Source: Nissolia schottii
Taxonomy: Eukaryota; Streptophyta; Magnoliopsida; Fabales; Fabaceae
Assembly: GCA_003254905.1 (NCBI GenBank)
Contig: QANU01073741.1
Coordinates: 475,340 to 539,339, forward strand
DNA: 64,000 nucleotides
Reading direction: 5' to 3'
Shown here: positions 48,596 through 61,773 of the stretch, piece after piece
Layout: the number at the start of each line of letters is the position of its first letter
Position numbering within the stretch: the first letter of the stretch is position 1
Notes under the pieces: generated by a model
Database searches by the model: none
Seen by the model: the letters and a program-made list of their open reading frames with translations, nothing else
Told to the model about the DNA's origin: nothing
Position numbers and translations under genes: made by a program

Positions 48596-50521
48596 ATGGA
48601 TCCCAACCAGGTATGTGAGTTCTGAGCTCAAGCTTCTCTCCCTTCGTTCTCAATTTTCTCTAGGTTTTTTTCCTGCATTCCATTATTTCATTTGGAATAA
48701 TTTGCTTACATTACATGCCTCAATTCGTTTCAACTGCATCTGTTAGATCTGCTTTTCACCCACCCCTGCTTTTTGTTTCTGCGACACTTCTTTTTTTCTT
48801 TTCATTAATGTATATGAAAATTAAAATTAAACATTTCTTTTTATGATTAAAGTAGCTATAATATAACCGAGCCTGATGAAATTAGTATCTGCATGACAGA
48901 TTTGTGCATAAGATGGCATGCACCTAAATTAACTAGCCTAGAATGCACTTCAAATTTGAATGAACAGTAAAGAAAATATGGATTTATTAGGCCTTTAATT
49001 TGGTTGGAATGCTCATATTATTGTTCCATTTTAGTTTCAATTAGATGATGGATTTATCAAGTTTTACTCTTTTGTGCAGCCTGTAGGTGAAAACTACGCC
49101 AATCCAATTACCTGCTTCTTTCATGTCATCTTCAAGGTTTTCAAGTTTATGTAATTGCGCTATTTGGATATCTTTCTAATTCTATGTCTTATATTTATAA
49201 TAAGCCTTATGTTTCCTTCTTAATTACTATTTAATATTTTTGTGCTTGGCAGGCTGCAGCTTTAGCATTTTACATTCTCTTTGCCCTCTTTATTAATAAC
49301 TTCGTCATCATTTTTGTGACGACTGTCCTTCTAGCTGCCCTCGATTTCTGGGTGGTCAAGAATGTGAGTGGGAGAATCTTAGTTGGTTTGAGGTGGTGGA
49401 ATGAAATCGATGATCTAGGTGAGAGTGTTTGGAGATTTGAATGTCTCGACCAGGAGGTAGACTTTGCATGTTTTCGTCAATTGCAACTTGCATGTTATGA
49501 TCTTACTAATTAATATCTCTAGCATGTATTAATGGTTCTATTGAGTTGCATAAGATTGAATTCGAAATGCATTTAAGATACTCACATCTTGCTTATGCTG
49601 TTTTTTTTTCTCCTCCAGTCAATGGCTCGGTTGAACAAGAAGGATTCATGGCTTTTCTGGTGGACCTTATACCTTACAGTAAGAAAACATGGATTGGTTA
49701 AATCATGTATTTGAAATTCCACTTTTATCTTATGCCCTTTGGTAAGGCATGAAAAATTGAATAAGAAGGATACATGGAGTATTCAGTCCAGATCATGCAT
49801 ATTTGGCTGGTTCACTTCGCGTGTTGCTTTGATGTAAACCTTTCGGATTTGGATCCTCTAATGTTCAAAATGGTCATGTTTGGTTATGTTAGGAGAGAAA
49901 AAGAGACGAGTTTGTGTCTTTATCTTTCCTAACATGACCAATTTGAACACGAGAGAATTCAAATCCTAATGATAAAAGACTAAATAGGGAGATGAGATAA
50001 AAATAGAGGGATCAAATTGTCTTAAGCTTCTGATCTGAATAGCGAATGGTCCTTTGTGAAATTGCCATTGGCTTGAATATGTTCTGTGGTAAATCAGCAT
50101 AATTTCTTCTTTTTTAATTTTTGTGTATTCTTCTTCTGTAGGTAGTTACATGGATAGTGCTGGCAATATTCTCGCTCATAAGGCTTCAAGCTGATTACCT
50201 GCTAGTTGTAGGAGTTTGTTTGACTCTCAGCCTTGCAAATATTATTGGTTTTACCAAATGCCAAAAAGGTATATATGCTAGCTACTGATATTGTTAAAAT
50301 TTACTATGGCCAAGAGTATTGGCGTTCCCCAGCAGGAAGGCTTCCTTTTGAGTTCACATGAATGTTCTGTTTCATCTGGTAGTGCCTTTACAACATGTTA
50401 CTCAATTGACAAAACTTGCAATTGTGTTTCAGATGCAAAGAAGCAAATTCAACAATTTGCCACTAGGACAATTGCCTCACAGTTCTCATCTACCTTACAG
50501 TCAGCATTCAGTGTGGTCTGA
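48596..50521 (+). CDS. ECH: ECHIDNA (TVP23-like) trans-Golgi protein
   Basis: A 183-aa multi-pass membrane protein of the TVP23/ECHIDNA (DUF846) family. It works at the trans-Golgi network in secretory-vesicle formation, cell expansion and auxin-carrier traffic, together with YIP4 proteins. Exons are 48596-48610, 49080-49136, 49253-49456, 49619-49678, 50142-50268 and 50433-50521, summing to 184 codons with GT-AG borders. The first coding exon is only MDPNQ. Exon 3 holds a long hydrophobic pair (AALAFYILFALFINNFVIIF and onward). The conserved NVSGRILVGLRWWNEIDDLG segment follows, then ESVWRFE. Exons 4-5 give WLFWWTLYLT and two more membrane stretches. The tail is KKQIQQFATRTIASQFSS. Length is close to the Arabidopsis protein (about 186 aa). 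Confidence 0.95.
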
Positions 50522-51676
50522 GTTGTTTACTATCAAACATGAAGATGCAACCAGAACAGTGCACTATTGAAATTTGAAAGTAATTAGATGTTGTGGCTGT
50601 TGGTACATGATGCATTGAGATGGAGCCATAGTGTTATTACGAGATAGAAAATGCAAAATTTTGTACCTTTTAGTGTAATTGCTTTGAGTAACCCTATATA
50701 GACAGTGATATAATTACTGGTTTTGAATTGTGAATCATTTTTTTATTCATCATTATTTTTGTCTACCGTGGAGATTTAAGAAGATACATTATTATTCTGT
50801 ATCCAACCTTCATACGATCCGTTGGTTAGTGATATCACTGACGATTTATCATCACGATTAACACCTTGACTAAAATAAATCTAAAATAAAATGAAACGCT
50901 TGTGGCAGAATCGTTTGACCAGAAACGGAGACAATAGCAGAGGAAGTTGCCTTAGAAGAGATTCAAGAGAACATTACCCTCATGTGGATGAGAGGAGATA
51001 CTTGTGTTATTCTCATTTGCTTTTATCTGTTTAATAATTCTTTTATGTGCATGATATGGGCTCCTAACTGCTCCTCTTTTTGGAAATTATAAAGAAAACT
51101 GAGTAGAATTGTTTTCTATTATTTGTTACTTTTGGATAGTAAAACAGTACAACGTCTATAACTTCTATTGCAAGTAGTTCTTCCTCACTTCTCAATCTAA
51201 TTATAGTTACCCGTGACACTATATTAACAATTTTTTTTTGATAATATCAATATATTTATAATTATAAAAGAGTTTTCAACGGTTGATATAAAATTAAATG
51301 TAAGGTTTATAATAAATTTGAGTTTAAATTAACATTATTTTTTTCTTCCTTGCGATTGCATCTATTTGTCTATTGAGAATAAATTGAATTAAGTTACCAA
51401 AACTCTACATGGTCAAAAAACTGTAAATTCAGGGTTTTTTTATTTTTATTTTTTATGATCTGCTTTATTAGATCATAAGTTTAGATACTACCAAAAAAGA
51501 TTATAAGTTTAGAACTGAACATTTTATTAATGACATGTAAATTATGTAAGTTAATTATTATTCGTTTTCTTCGTCTTTTTTGTTTTCCTCTCCCCCCCTT
51601 CTTCTAATCTCTGTGTCTCAACTGTACAAACTCGAGAGAGAGAGAGAGAGAGGTTCAGATTTAGATTGAGACAGAC
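50522..51676. other. Spacer between ECHIDNA and AP-3 mu
   Basis: Contains the ECHIDNA 3' flank and the AP-3 mu upstream region. A GA microsatellite (about 51633-51652) lies in the AP-3 mu leader, 25 bp ahead of the start. No coding frame is recognised. Confidence 0.6.
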
Positions 51677-54292
51677 ATGTTGCAGTGCATATTTCTTCTC
51701 TCCGATTCCGGGTATGTTTCTTCTTCTAAAGCAAATATCATTCATCCCTTCCTATTCATTTATTTTATTTTATTAATTTTAATTCGAATTTAAAGAATGC
51801 TTATCGATCTGATGATTCCAGAGAGGTAATTCTGGAGAAACAGCTCACTGGCCACCGCGTCGATCGCTCCATTTGTTCCTGGTTCTGGGACCAATCCATC
51901 TCTCAAGGTGATTCCTTCAAGGTATTATTTTTCCAGATTTTTCTTCAATTTCTCAATTTGAATTCGGTTTTGCTTAGTTCCTGTTTTTAGTTTTATTTAT
52001 TTATTTATTTAGGGTTGTTCTGTTCTTTATGTGTTTAGCAACTACCAGTGATTGCTTCTCCTACACATTACCTTTTCCAAGTTTTTCGCGACGGAATCAC
52101 TTTTTTGGCCTGCACCCAAGTTGAGATGCCACCATTGATGGCCATTGAGGTATTTTTATACAACTACAATGTGATGGATTTTGTGAACTTATCTATAATT
52201 CTATACTATGTTTGTTTTTAACTATCTGATTTTTCAGTTCCTTTGTAGGGTAGCCGATGTCCTCAATGAGTATCTTGGCGGGTTGAATGAAGATTTGATA
52301 AAAGACAATTTTGTCATTGTATATGAGGTACTTCTTTGAAAAGCTTTCCCTCCCTACAATCATACCTTCAAGGGATAGATTGTGGTAGTACTCTTTGAGA
52401 AAATGAGAGACTATTCACTCACCTGTTGTGCCTTGTAATGTTTATTCTGTAACTACAGCCATTCTGTAACCCAAGGTTGTTTTGTTATTGTAGCTGCTGG
52501 ATGAGATGATAGACAATGGCTTCCCACTAACTACAGAACCTAACATCCTGCAAGAGATGATAGCTCCACCAAATATTGTTAGCAAAGTCTTGAGTGTGGT
52601 GACTGGCAGCAGTTCCAATGTGAGTGACACCCTTCCCGGGGCAACAGCATCTTGTGTTCCCTGGAGAACAGCAGACACAAAGTATGCCAATAATGAAGTT
52701 TATGTAGATCTTGTGGAAGAAATGGATGCTACAATAAACAGGTCTATATGCTGAAATACGCTCTTTCTCATCTTTCCCTTTTTAGTATTGGATAATTTTA
52801 TGGATGGTTTATTTTTTTTTTTTTTTTTCAGTTATGGTATTATTCATTAGTTATTATGGTGAAATCGGGAAAGCTAAAGATTTCAAACTTTGAGTCTAAT
52901 GATACATGCGTAAAGAAATCATTCTTAGCTCCTTCATGCTTAAATTCTTATATATATGCATACTAAATTTCCAATAAAATATCTTAGGCAAAACTGTAGC
53001 AGGAAGATATCATTCTTATATAAATGGCTAGGTATCTGGCAGGGATGTAACAATCAAAGGGCGATGGACAGCTGAAGTTAGCGGGACTTTGGGATATTTT
53101 TTGATATGTTTTATCTTGTTGATTAATATGACTCTCTCTCTAACAAGGAAAGGGTTGAAGAAATGGTGATCTTAAAACTTTTTTACTTTATTCCTCTTTC
53201 TTTTTCCATTTTCCATCCTAAGCTTGTCATAGCTTTTCTGCAAGTTTAGTGAACTGGATAATTACTGATTCTAGTAAGTTTGAACTTGTGGAACTTTATA
53301 TAGCTGAACCTTATCATGTATCATCTCAAGACCACTTCTTTTTTACTCACTGCTAAACTGTTCTGTTGATATAGGGATGGAGTTTTGATGAAATGTGAGA
53401 TCTATGGTGAAGTTCAAGTAAATTCCCATATCACCGGTCTTCCTGATTTGACTCTTTCTTTTGCAAATCCTTCAATTCTAGATGTAGTGAGGTTCCATCC
53501 GTGTATTAGATTTCGCCCTTGGGAGTCCCATCAGATTCTTTCATTTGTGCCTCCTGATGGACAATTTAAGCTTATGAGTTACAGGTAAGGTGTCCTGCTT
53601 TATGTTAATAAAATCAGGATTTGAAATCTGCATTTGAAAAGTCAGTTTGGATATCCCAATTCTCTAAAAAATTCCGTGCATTTCATTTTTGTTTCAGAGT
53701 TAGAAAATTGAAGAACACCCCAATATATGTAAAGCAACAGTTGACTTCAGATGGTGGAACATGCCGTGTTAGTGTATTGGTTGGCATAAAAAATGATCCT
53801 GGAAAGACTATTGATTCAGTGACTGTTAAGTTTCAGCTTCCTTCGTGTATTTTATCAGCAGACCTGACTTCAAATCATGGAACAGTAAACATCCTTTCTG
53901 ACAAGGTACCTAAAAAGCGGCAAATTTTCTGTGTTTTTTTTTTCTATCTATTGTAGAAACAAGGAAGTTAAAATAGTCAAATATAAATTTCTTTGCTCTA
54001 TTCTTCGCATGCAATTTGAAGCTTTCTTTATATCTTATTTTCTCAGACATGCACTTGGTCAATTGGTCGGATTCCAAAAGATAAAGCCCCTTCATTGTCT
54101 GGAACATTGGTGCTTGAGACTGGATTGGAGCGCCTTCATGTATTCCCCACATTTAGGGTAGGTTTTAAGATTATGGGAGTCGCCCTTTCTGGTCTGCAAA
54201 TAGATAAACTGGATCTGAAAACTGTACCCTACCGTTTCTACAAAGGATTTCGAGCTGTCACCCGGGCAGGTGAATTTGAAGTCAGGTCATAA
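51677..54292 (+). CDS. AP3M: AP-3 complex subunit mu
   Basis: A 415-aa medium (mu) chain of the AP-3 adaptor, which sorts cargo from the Golgi/TGN to the vacuole, in plants including tonoplast proteins and protein-storage vacuole function. Exons are 51677-51711, 51822-51921, 52039-52149, 52238-52327, 52494-52741, 53375-53584, 53698-53905 and 54047-54292, summing to 416 codons. The N-terminal longin-like half starts MLQCIFLLSDSGEVILEKQL and includes VFRDGITFLACTQVEMPPL. The mu-homology domain begins in exon 5 with VPWRTADTKYANNEVYVDLV and runs to the end at FRAVTRAGEFEVRS. Length equals the Arabidopsis protein. Exon 6 has GEVQVNSHITGLPDLTLSF. No defect is seen. It is convergent with the PsbP-domain gene, 460 bp apart. 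Confidence 0.95.
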
Positions 54293-54752
54293 TTTTGTAT
54301 TTGCCATTAAAAGTCATCTGAGACTTTGTCATGATTTTAGATATATGAAATTTTGCTGCTTGTGCAACATTGCCTAGTTTCATATGTAAAGTAAGTTAAA
54401 TAGTGTGTTCTGCTGGGTCCAAAATTATTTAGCAGTGAACCATTTCCCGGTTGTCTGAAATATGGTGTATTTATGAGGCAGTGATGCGACTTGTATTCCT
54501 TTTTTCTTTAATTTGGCATTAGTGAGAATGAATTGTCATGTCTACTGATTTTCAGTTTTAGATGAAATCTATTACATTTGAGGGGCATTGAAGATACAAG
54601 CCTTTGAGTACAGGAGGCAATTAGATCAAATCTCAATTGATCTTGTTGCATTACGATCAAATCTCAATCTTCAAAATGGGTTGAAGTCAATTACAAAACA
54701 ATCACATTAGTCATAAACCATAGAGCATCTTAATATATTCAACATTCTAATT

Positions 54753-55946
54753 CTAAGCAGCAATCTTATTCACCCGAAACGAATCCATGACTTGACGAAG
54801 ATCATTTTCCTCCTCTGCAAACACGTTTTCTGGCGCCTGCAATCTCAACTCATACAGTTGGTTGTTTTCAACCCCTAGAACAGATAGGTACCTCCGATCC
54901 CATTCCAGACGCACCACCCGGTCTTGCGGCATCACAGCAAGCTCATTGTTATTAGCATATGACTTTATGTTTACCTAGCAGCATAAACAATAGATTCTCA
55001 ATCATGTAATTTTGCCATAAGGAATGATGCATAGTTTGAATCTAGTTTGTTAACCAACCTCAACTTGATAGTATAACTTGCCATCATCAGCAACTCTTGA
55101 AGATGTGGAGAGGATATTCGATTCGCGGCGAACGCCGAGTCTTGTAGACATAAACTCGGTGAGATACTGCTTGAGCACTTTCTTTCCAGCTTCTTGGGGC
55201 GGACCCAAGTCTTCAACGCTCTTGTACCGGGAAGACGAAGGGGAGGAAACCTCGACGGATATGTTCTCGTCGAGAACATAAGGGTCCCTGAAGAATATGT
55301 CAGCCCCAGCACCCCGGACCTGAATCCAGTTGGCCGGGTAGTTGAAGGAATAACCGTCAAATGTGTCTACATATTCGCGGAACGCGGGAGACTGTTGAGC
55401 ACCCAACCCTGACCCAACTTGTGAGAGAAGAAGGTAACTTGATAAGATGAAGGACGTTGCTTCCCTCCTTGTTGGAACTGCATAAGCTTTAGTCTGATTT
55501 GATTATATATTAGCAGAGATAGAATCAGAGGGCATATATATGGCAAATTGATTTTTTAACTAAGTCTAGGCAATGAGCAACAAATCAAAAACTAGGATGG
55601 AAGTGTGTGTGTGTGTTCTACAGTATAGCCATATCTAATCTAGCTGAAATGAAATAATACAAGGCAGGAGTTTGCTTGCTCATAGTATAATACATCAATT
55701 ATACATAATAATAATAATAATAATAATGTAAACGTAAATGTAGTAGCACTAAGATAAAAGAGTGGAAAATTGAGAGGGGATTATTACCGATTGGCAAGTT
55801 GGAGAAAGGGTAATCGAGGGGCAGCGAGGGGAATAGAAGGAGTAACTGCGTCGTCTGTGATTGGAGGATTGAAACGACGACGTCGTCAGGTTGTGGGTAA
55901 TGGGTGGGACTAGGGGCGAGAAACGCAGCATAACAGCGTTAGCCAT
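54753..55946 (-). CDS. PsbP-domain thylakoid lumen protein (PPD4-like)
   Basis: A 271-aa lumenal PsbP-family protein, distinct from the photosystem II extrinsic subunit itself. Minus-strand exons are 55788-55946, 55059-55493 and 54753-54974. A Ser/Arg-rich plastid transit peptide is followed by a second, Tat-type lumen signal: twin arginines at residues 62-63 (VPTRREATSFILSSYLLL), then a hydrophobic stretch ending in GSGLGA. The PsbP fold begins FREYVDTFDGYSFNYPANWI. IFFRDPYVLDENISVEVSSP and TRLGVRRESNILSTSSR follow. It ends VMDSFRVNKIAA. From memory of the family the closest relative is PPD4 (thylakoid 29.8-kDa type, At1g77090). That subtype is less certain than the family. Its molecular role is little known. 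Confidence 0.88.
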
Positions 55947-57551
55947 TGCAGCAGGGCAGAAGAGAGAAGGGATGCCACCAAATGGATAGGAAGAGGCACC
56001 TCACTCAGAGGGGCCTATCATACTCTGTGGCCAACACTACTATAGCTTTCTTTTCTTCTCTTTTTTTAATTAAATAAAAAAAGACCGAGGGGTCTACCGT
56101 CAATGAGAAATATTTTTTTTTATACTTATTTTGTTTTAGAGTGAATCATCTTAAAGTAAAATTTTTGTCATATAGGGTTAAATATAATCTTTTCACTATG
56201 ATATAAGTAACAATTTTTTTTTGAGGAGATCCTTTTAAGTAAAATTCTTGTCATGAGGTCAAATATGATATACCATCGTTAATCTTCGTAGCTAATGTTA
56301 TAAATAGGTCTCATCTTCTTTTTTTAGAGTGGATAATCTCAAGTGAAATTTTTGTTTCGTACGATCAAATTTGATATTTCACTATTAATATTTTTGTTTC
56401 TTATGTGTAAATCTCACCTTCCCAATTAATTATTGGTAGATTCATTTCCATTTTTTCTCCAAACTCATCACTAAAGTGTATGAGACAGTGTCTAAATATG
56501 GACTCCTAATATTTTTGTGATTGTGTTATAACAGAGAAAAATGTCATTTATACTATTGTACATAAAATATTATTGAGACTCATTTTCTATTAATTATTAT
56601 ATGAAATTTTAATAAAATGTGAATTTTATTAATATCTTATAGAATGATAGATAAATAATAAATCAACATGATATTCCATATAAAATGGATACAAATTTCA
56701 TAACATAATAAAGAATATAAAAATGGGTATAAATAACTCAACTCAACATAACCGTATAATCATTAGTTCAATAATTTTTTCTTAATTAAATGTCAATGAT
56801 TGGATCCTCACTTTGAGAAAATAATATCTTTAAAACTCTTAGTTAGTATGTACCCTTCAACAGGCTTACAACATTTGCATGATTTGTGAGAAACAAAAAT
56901 ATAGTTCCAAAAATTTTGTTGTTAAACCTCATTTATGAAATCGTCCCACTACAGTTTTTAACCTTTGACAACTCGGTGCATATTTACGATTTTTTTTTCG
57001 GGAATTCTACAAACCCTTTGCATATTTTCGGCTTCCAAAACTTGGGAATACATGGACCAATAGAAATGTTCATATCAGAATTAACATAGCGTTCAGGTAG
57101 GATGTGGATAATAGATAATTAACATTATAATATTTCAATATTATAAATAGATAATAGAAGTGCTGCATGCAAACTACAAACACCCCCAACGTTCAACGTT
57201 AAGGTAGAAATAGATTGTTACCTAATTTTTTTGTTGGCAACTTATAGATCCTTCCCATGTGGATAATTTACCAAATAAATCCAAAACATTGTTTTCCAAA
57301 TGGGGACAAAAAAAAAAGAAGCAGCCTGAATAAAAGGGATTCTGTGGTGAGAAAATTAGTGTCTTGGTTCCTAAGGCAGCAACATTTCCTCTTCCTCGCA
57401 GAGATCGCAGTACCGCCTATACAATCATACATTCCCAATAATTCATTGACATTCTATTCTTGCCACATTGACATTTCACAAATCTTGTTCCATTTTACAA
57501 AATTCAAGACTAACATTATTCCATTTGTGTTTTTTCATTTGTTGGGATATT
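55947..57551. other. AT-rich spacer, invertase upstream side
   Basis: Divergent spacer between the PsbP-domain gene (-) and the invertase (+). It is very AT-rich. Apart from a weak threefold repeat at 56141-56400, nothing was recognised. Short frames within it have no known product. Confidence 0.6.
56141..56400. repeat. Diverged threefold repeat
   Basis: Three related stretches start at about 56141 (GAGTGAATCATCTTAAAGTA), 56223 (GAGGAGATCCTTTTAAGTAA) and 56328 (GAGTGGATAATCTCAAGTGA). Each continues AAATTYTTGTC...GGTCAAATATGATAT-like. Spacing is irregular, about 80-105 bp. Confidence 0.55.
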
Positions 57552-60500
57552 ATGATCACTATTAATGTTTTTAGCATTTGTACCATGAAACCGTCGTCTA
57601 GGATTCTAATTGGTTGCAAGAACTCATCGTTCCTAGCAAGATGTCACCATCATCCTCGTACCAACCCTTCCGGTCGCATGTTGGGTTTTGCACGCATAAT
57701 GAACAGTAGCAGCAGCCACAAATTTTATGGGTTACCCTCTTCGAATTTTGGCCAATCAAGGCCCCTAATTACTACTTGTTCAAGCGCGATAAGAACAAAT
57801 GGGGATGTCTCTGCCATCGCTGAAGTTACCTTCAAATCTCGCAACTTCTCAACCCCCGTTGAGACACGTGTCAATGACAGCAATCTCGACAGGGTTTATG
57901 TCAATGGTGGCATGAATGTGAAGCCGTTGGTGGCTGAAAGAATGGAGAGAGATGCGAGAAATGTTGGAGATGGAGGAGAGGAAGATGTGAAATCAGAGAA
58001 TCCAACTGGTGTTTGTTTGAATGACAATGTGAGTGGCGGTGGCGAGGAGGAGACAGAGGTGGAGAAAGAGGCGTGGAAGCTGTTGCAGGAGGCGCTGGTG
58101 ACTTATTGTGACACCCCAGTGGGGACGGTGGCGGCGAATGATTCGAGCGACGAGCATCCGTTGAACTATGATCAGGTCTTCATTAGGGATTTCATCCCTT
58201 CTGCTCTCGCTTTCTTGCTCAAGGGAGAAAAGGAGATCGTCAAGAACTTCCTCCTTCACACCTTGCAACTCCAGGTACCTAATACAATTAACTTCCATGA
58301 TCATGAAGTTTTCAGGATTGAACCCGAGGATTGATTCTGGCAATCACCAGAAGCGAAAATTTCTCACGCCTAGAGATCCAAAATCAATTCTAAGTATTCC
58401 TACCTGAAAACCCAATGTGCTAGAAGTTGTATGTTGCAACAACAAAATTATACTTTTACTTGTTTGTCATTAAATTATCTTGTCATATAATGTGTATTGA
58501 TGATTAATATGTGTACAACACCATTTGGTCTGATTTAATTGCAACAGAGTTGGGAGAAAACAGTGGACTGCTATAGCCCAGGGCAGGGCTTGATGCCTGC
58601 TAGCTTCAAAGTTAAAACCATGCAAGTTGAGGAAGATAAGAAAGAGGAAGTTTTGGATCCTGATTTTGGGGAATCAGCTATTGGTCGTGTTGCGCCGGTA
58701 GATTCAGGTTAGTAGTATTTGCAGTTGTCCCTAAACAATAGTCATAGTCATTCTCTGGAAAGTGGGATCTTCACTTTAGAGGATCCTAATTGTATCATTT
58801 GAGTTTCATAAAAGTGAGTTGTTCCCTGCATAGGATTGTGGTGGATCATTCTGTTGCGGGCTTATGGGCAGCTCACCGGTGACTACAGCTTGCAAGAAAG
58901 GGTGGATGTTCAAACAGGCTTACAAATGATCCTTAACTTGTGTTTAACTGATGGCTTTGATATGTTTCCTTCTCTGTTGGTAACTGATGGGTCTTGCATG
59001 ATAGACAGAAGGATGGGTATTCATGGTCACCCCCTTGAGATTCAAGTGAGTCTAACTACTAATTTTGAAGATGTTTTGAGTGAAGAGAGGTTAACTTCAA
59101 ATATGAGTCCGGTTAGAAAGTAATGATAAGCAGAACAAAGGAGATTGTAAAAGATCAACTCAATTGAAGATAAATGACTAAATAAGACTAAATTTTAAGA
59201 TAAAGTAGGTTGTTATCGGTACTTCATCACCCTTCTTCAAACTAGGCGTCGCTATTCAAAAGCCAAGTTTGAATCTCAACACCAGAAAAAGATGGCTTTG
59301 TGAAAATGTCTCATGACTGATAACATCTAAAAGATGGGTGAGTCAAGTTCACAATGGAGGTGAAAATCTTTGTCATGGTAAAAATTTGTCTTTCTCATGA
59401 GGCAAAGATTGTCTTGCATTCTTTTGCTTTATATAAAGTGTTGTATATAGATTTCAAAATTTTCTGTTGTGGTGATATTGTTTTACTAAAACTCCATTTC
59501 AGTTAGATGCAATTTCCTTAGTCTATGGGTTACCACTCCTGTTTTAATTTGACATAAGTCCTTCTGAATGTAAATGCATACTAAAGGTGACATTAATGTG
59601 TATCTTTGTGAAACACACCATGGAACTTCACCTCTTGGTTAACCTATGTTACTTTGCAGGCGTTATTTTACTCGGCTCTTCGCTCCTCGCGCGAGATGGT
59701 TAAGGTAGACGATGGATCCAAGAATCTGGTTGGAGAAATTAACAACAGACTTAGTGCACTGTCATTCCACATTAGAGAGTACTATTGGTTGGACATGAAA
59801 AAGGTTAATGAGATATACAGGTACAAGACAGAAGAGTACTCCTTGGAAGCCACTAACAAGTTCAACATCTATCCAGAACAGATCCCTATGTGGCTAATGG
59901 ATTGGATTCCAGATGATGGAGGGTATCTGATAGGGAACCTGCAGCCAGCTCACATGGATTTCAGGTTCTTCATGCTTGGGAACCTTTGGTCTGTTGTTTC
60001 ATCTTTGGGCACCCCTAGACAGAACAAGGCCATTTTGAATATGATAGAAGCAAAATGGGATGATCTTGTGGGGCAAATGCCTCTTAAGATATGTTATCCT
60101 GCCTTGGAATCTGAAGAATGGCGCATAATTACTGGCAGTGACCCAAAGAATACGTAACATTTCTTTCTTTTCTTTTGTTTGCATGTAATGTCTAATTTAT
60201 TTTTTATGTAAGGAATTTTTAGCTGTTCTTGGAGGAAGAGAAATCTTTTGCTCCAATTCATTCAATGTTTGCCACGTGAGTGAACGTGGGTGGTTTAAGA
60301 GACTACAATGACTCACATTTATTGATATACCAAACAATGAATGAATCAGAATAAGAGAAAAAGCAACTAAGTTTTTTTTATTATTATTGTTAAAAAGTAT
60401 TCCGAAGAATTTATAACGTTTATAGTCGTAGTTGTATCTATGATGCACATTTTAACCCAACCTCCTTACTTAAATCGTGCAGCCCTTGGTCATATCACAA

Positions 60501-61110
60501 TGGTGGATCTTGGCCGACTCTTTTATGGCAGGTAAATTTTTCTTTATGAAAATAGAGAAATGATATTAATTTGTACCACTTGGTAAACATATTTTAAGGA
60601 ACACGTGTATTTTAAAAATTAGTTGAGAGTATGTCTTAACCTTTTTCTCTATAAATGTTTAACTGACATCTTAGTGTCCCTTGACTTGTTTTATTTCTTA
60701 GCGCCTCAACTATTATTCTCTCCATAGCTAAATTTTGCCTTGATATGCTGATGTATTTGGCTTATGCATTGTTTTATGCTCAGTTCACGCTGGCATGCAT
60801 CAAGATGGGGAGAACTGAACTAGCTCAGGAGGCAGTTGCTTTGGCTGAGAAAAGGTTACCGGTTGATTCTTGGCCTGAATACTATGACACCCGCACCGGG
60901 AGGTTCATCGGGAAACAAGCTCGTCTTTATCAAACATGGACGTTAGCCGGATTCCTTGCATCTAAGATGTTCTTGAAGAATCCTGAAACTGCATCCTTGT
61001 TATGCTGGGAAGAGGATTTTGAGATCCTTGAGTCATGTGTTTGTGCACTTAGCAAGAGTGGCAGGGCCAAATGCTCCCGCGATATTGCCAAGTCTCAGAT
61101 CCTCGTCTGA
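57552..61110 (+). CDS. Neutral/alkaline invertase, organelle-targeted
   Basis: A GH100 enzyme that hydrolyses sucrose to glucose and fructose. The long N-terminus suggests mitochondria (INV-A type) or plastid. Exons are 57552-58274, 58548-58707, 58834-59045, 59660-60153, 60483-60531 and 60784-61110, 654 aa in all. A later Met at 57588 ([11 protein letters not shown], better initiation context) would give 642 aa. I chose 57552 because I recall relatives with a short segment before TMKP. About 190 basic, Ser-rich and low-complexity residues precede the catalytic domain, which starts [20 protein letters not shown]. Then come [29 protein letters not shown] and the active-site stretch [17 protein letters not shown] (acid Asp near residue 352). 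[20 protein letters not shown] and [11 protein letters not shown] follow. The C-terminus is typical. It looks intact. Confidence 0.93.
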
Positions 61111-61773
61111 TCAGGCTCGCCCTGATCTATTGTACAGTCACAGGAGTTTAGGGTGTTGTATGAATTTGATTCGATAATGTGAAAATTACATTAGAAAAAG
61201 CAGTATGTTCCACATTGCTGTGACTATGTATAAAGGCTTTTTTATTTTTCCATTTTGGGGGATGGGGAGATTTTTACTCATCAGTGATCAGTAAATTTAT
61301 AAATATGTACATATTGATTTTTTCTTCTCAGTATAATATAGAAGAATGTTTCTGTAGAACATTCTTTTTTCACTCATCTTTTTTTGTGTCTACTGTCAGG
61401 GCCATTCTTTTTATTTCTTTGATTCTTAACCATTCCTACGTTTGTGTTGTTATAGGATGCATGTATGCTTGCAGAGAACATGAACCGTAATATGCATCTA
61501 TTGCAGTAACTAGTAAAAACACATGAAAAGAAGATGTACTTTTGCTTATTGTCAATTCTCAACAGCAAATAGCTGAGAGGTTCATCAGCTCTATGTCACT
61601 ATCTAGCTTTCTTCTCTTCCAAGAAAACCAGTCATATACGTCACGGAAGGAAATAACCAAAATGAATCATCAGTGATTCCTTGACTAGTGACTGCTTGAT
61701 TCAGCTGGTGAAAAATTGAAAATAATTCAGGTGCTTTAAGATTGAAACTCACTCTACATTTAAAACACATAAT
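61111..61773. other. Convergent 3' flanks, invertase and RTF1
   Basis: Short spacer between two genes that read towards each other. No feature was seen beyond probable 3' untranslated regions. Confidence 0.6.

Noticed and set aside
32757-61110. A sugar-metabolism gene cluster (galactinol synthase, invertase, WAT1-type transporter)
   Set aside because: The genes are separated by unrelated traffic, chloroplast and transcription genes and their order fits ancestral synteny, so co-location looks incidental.
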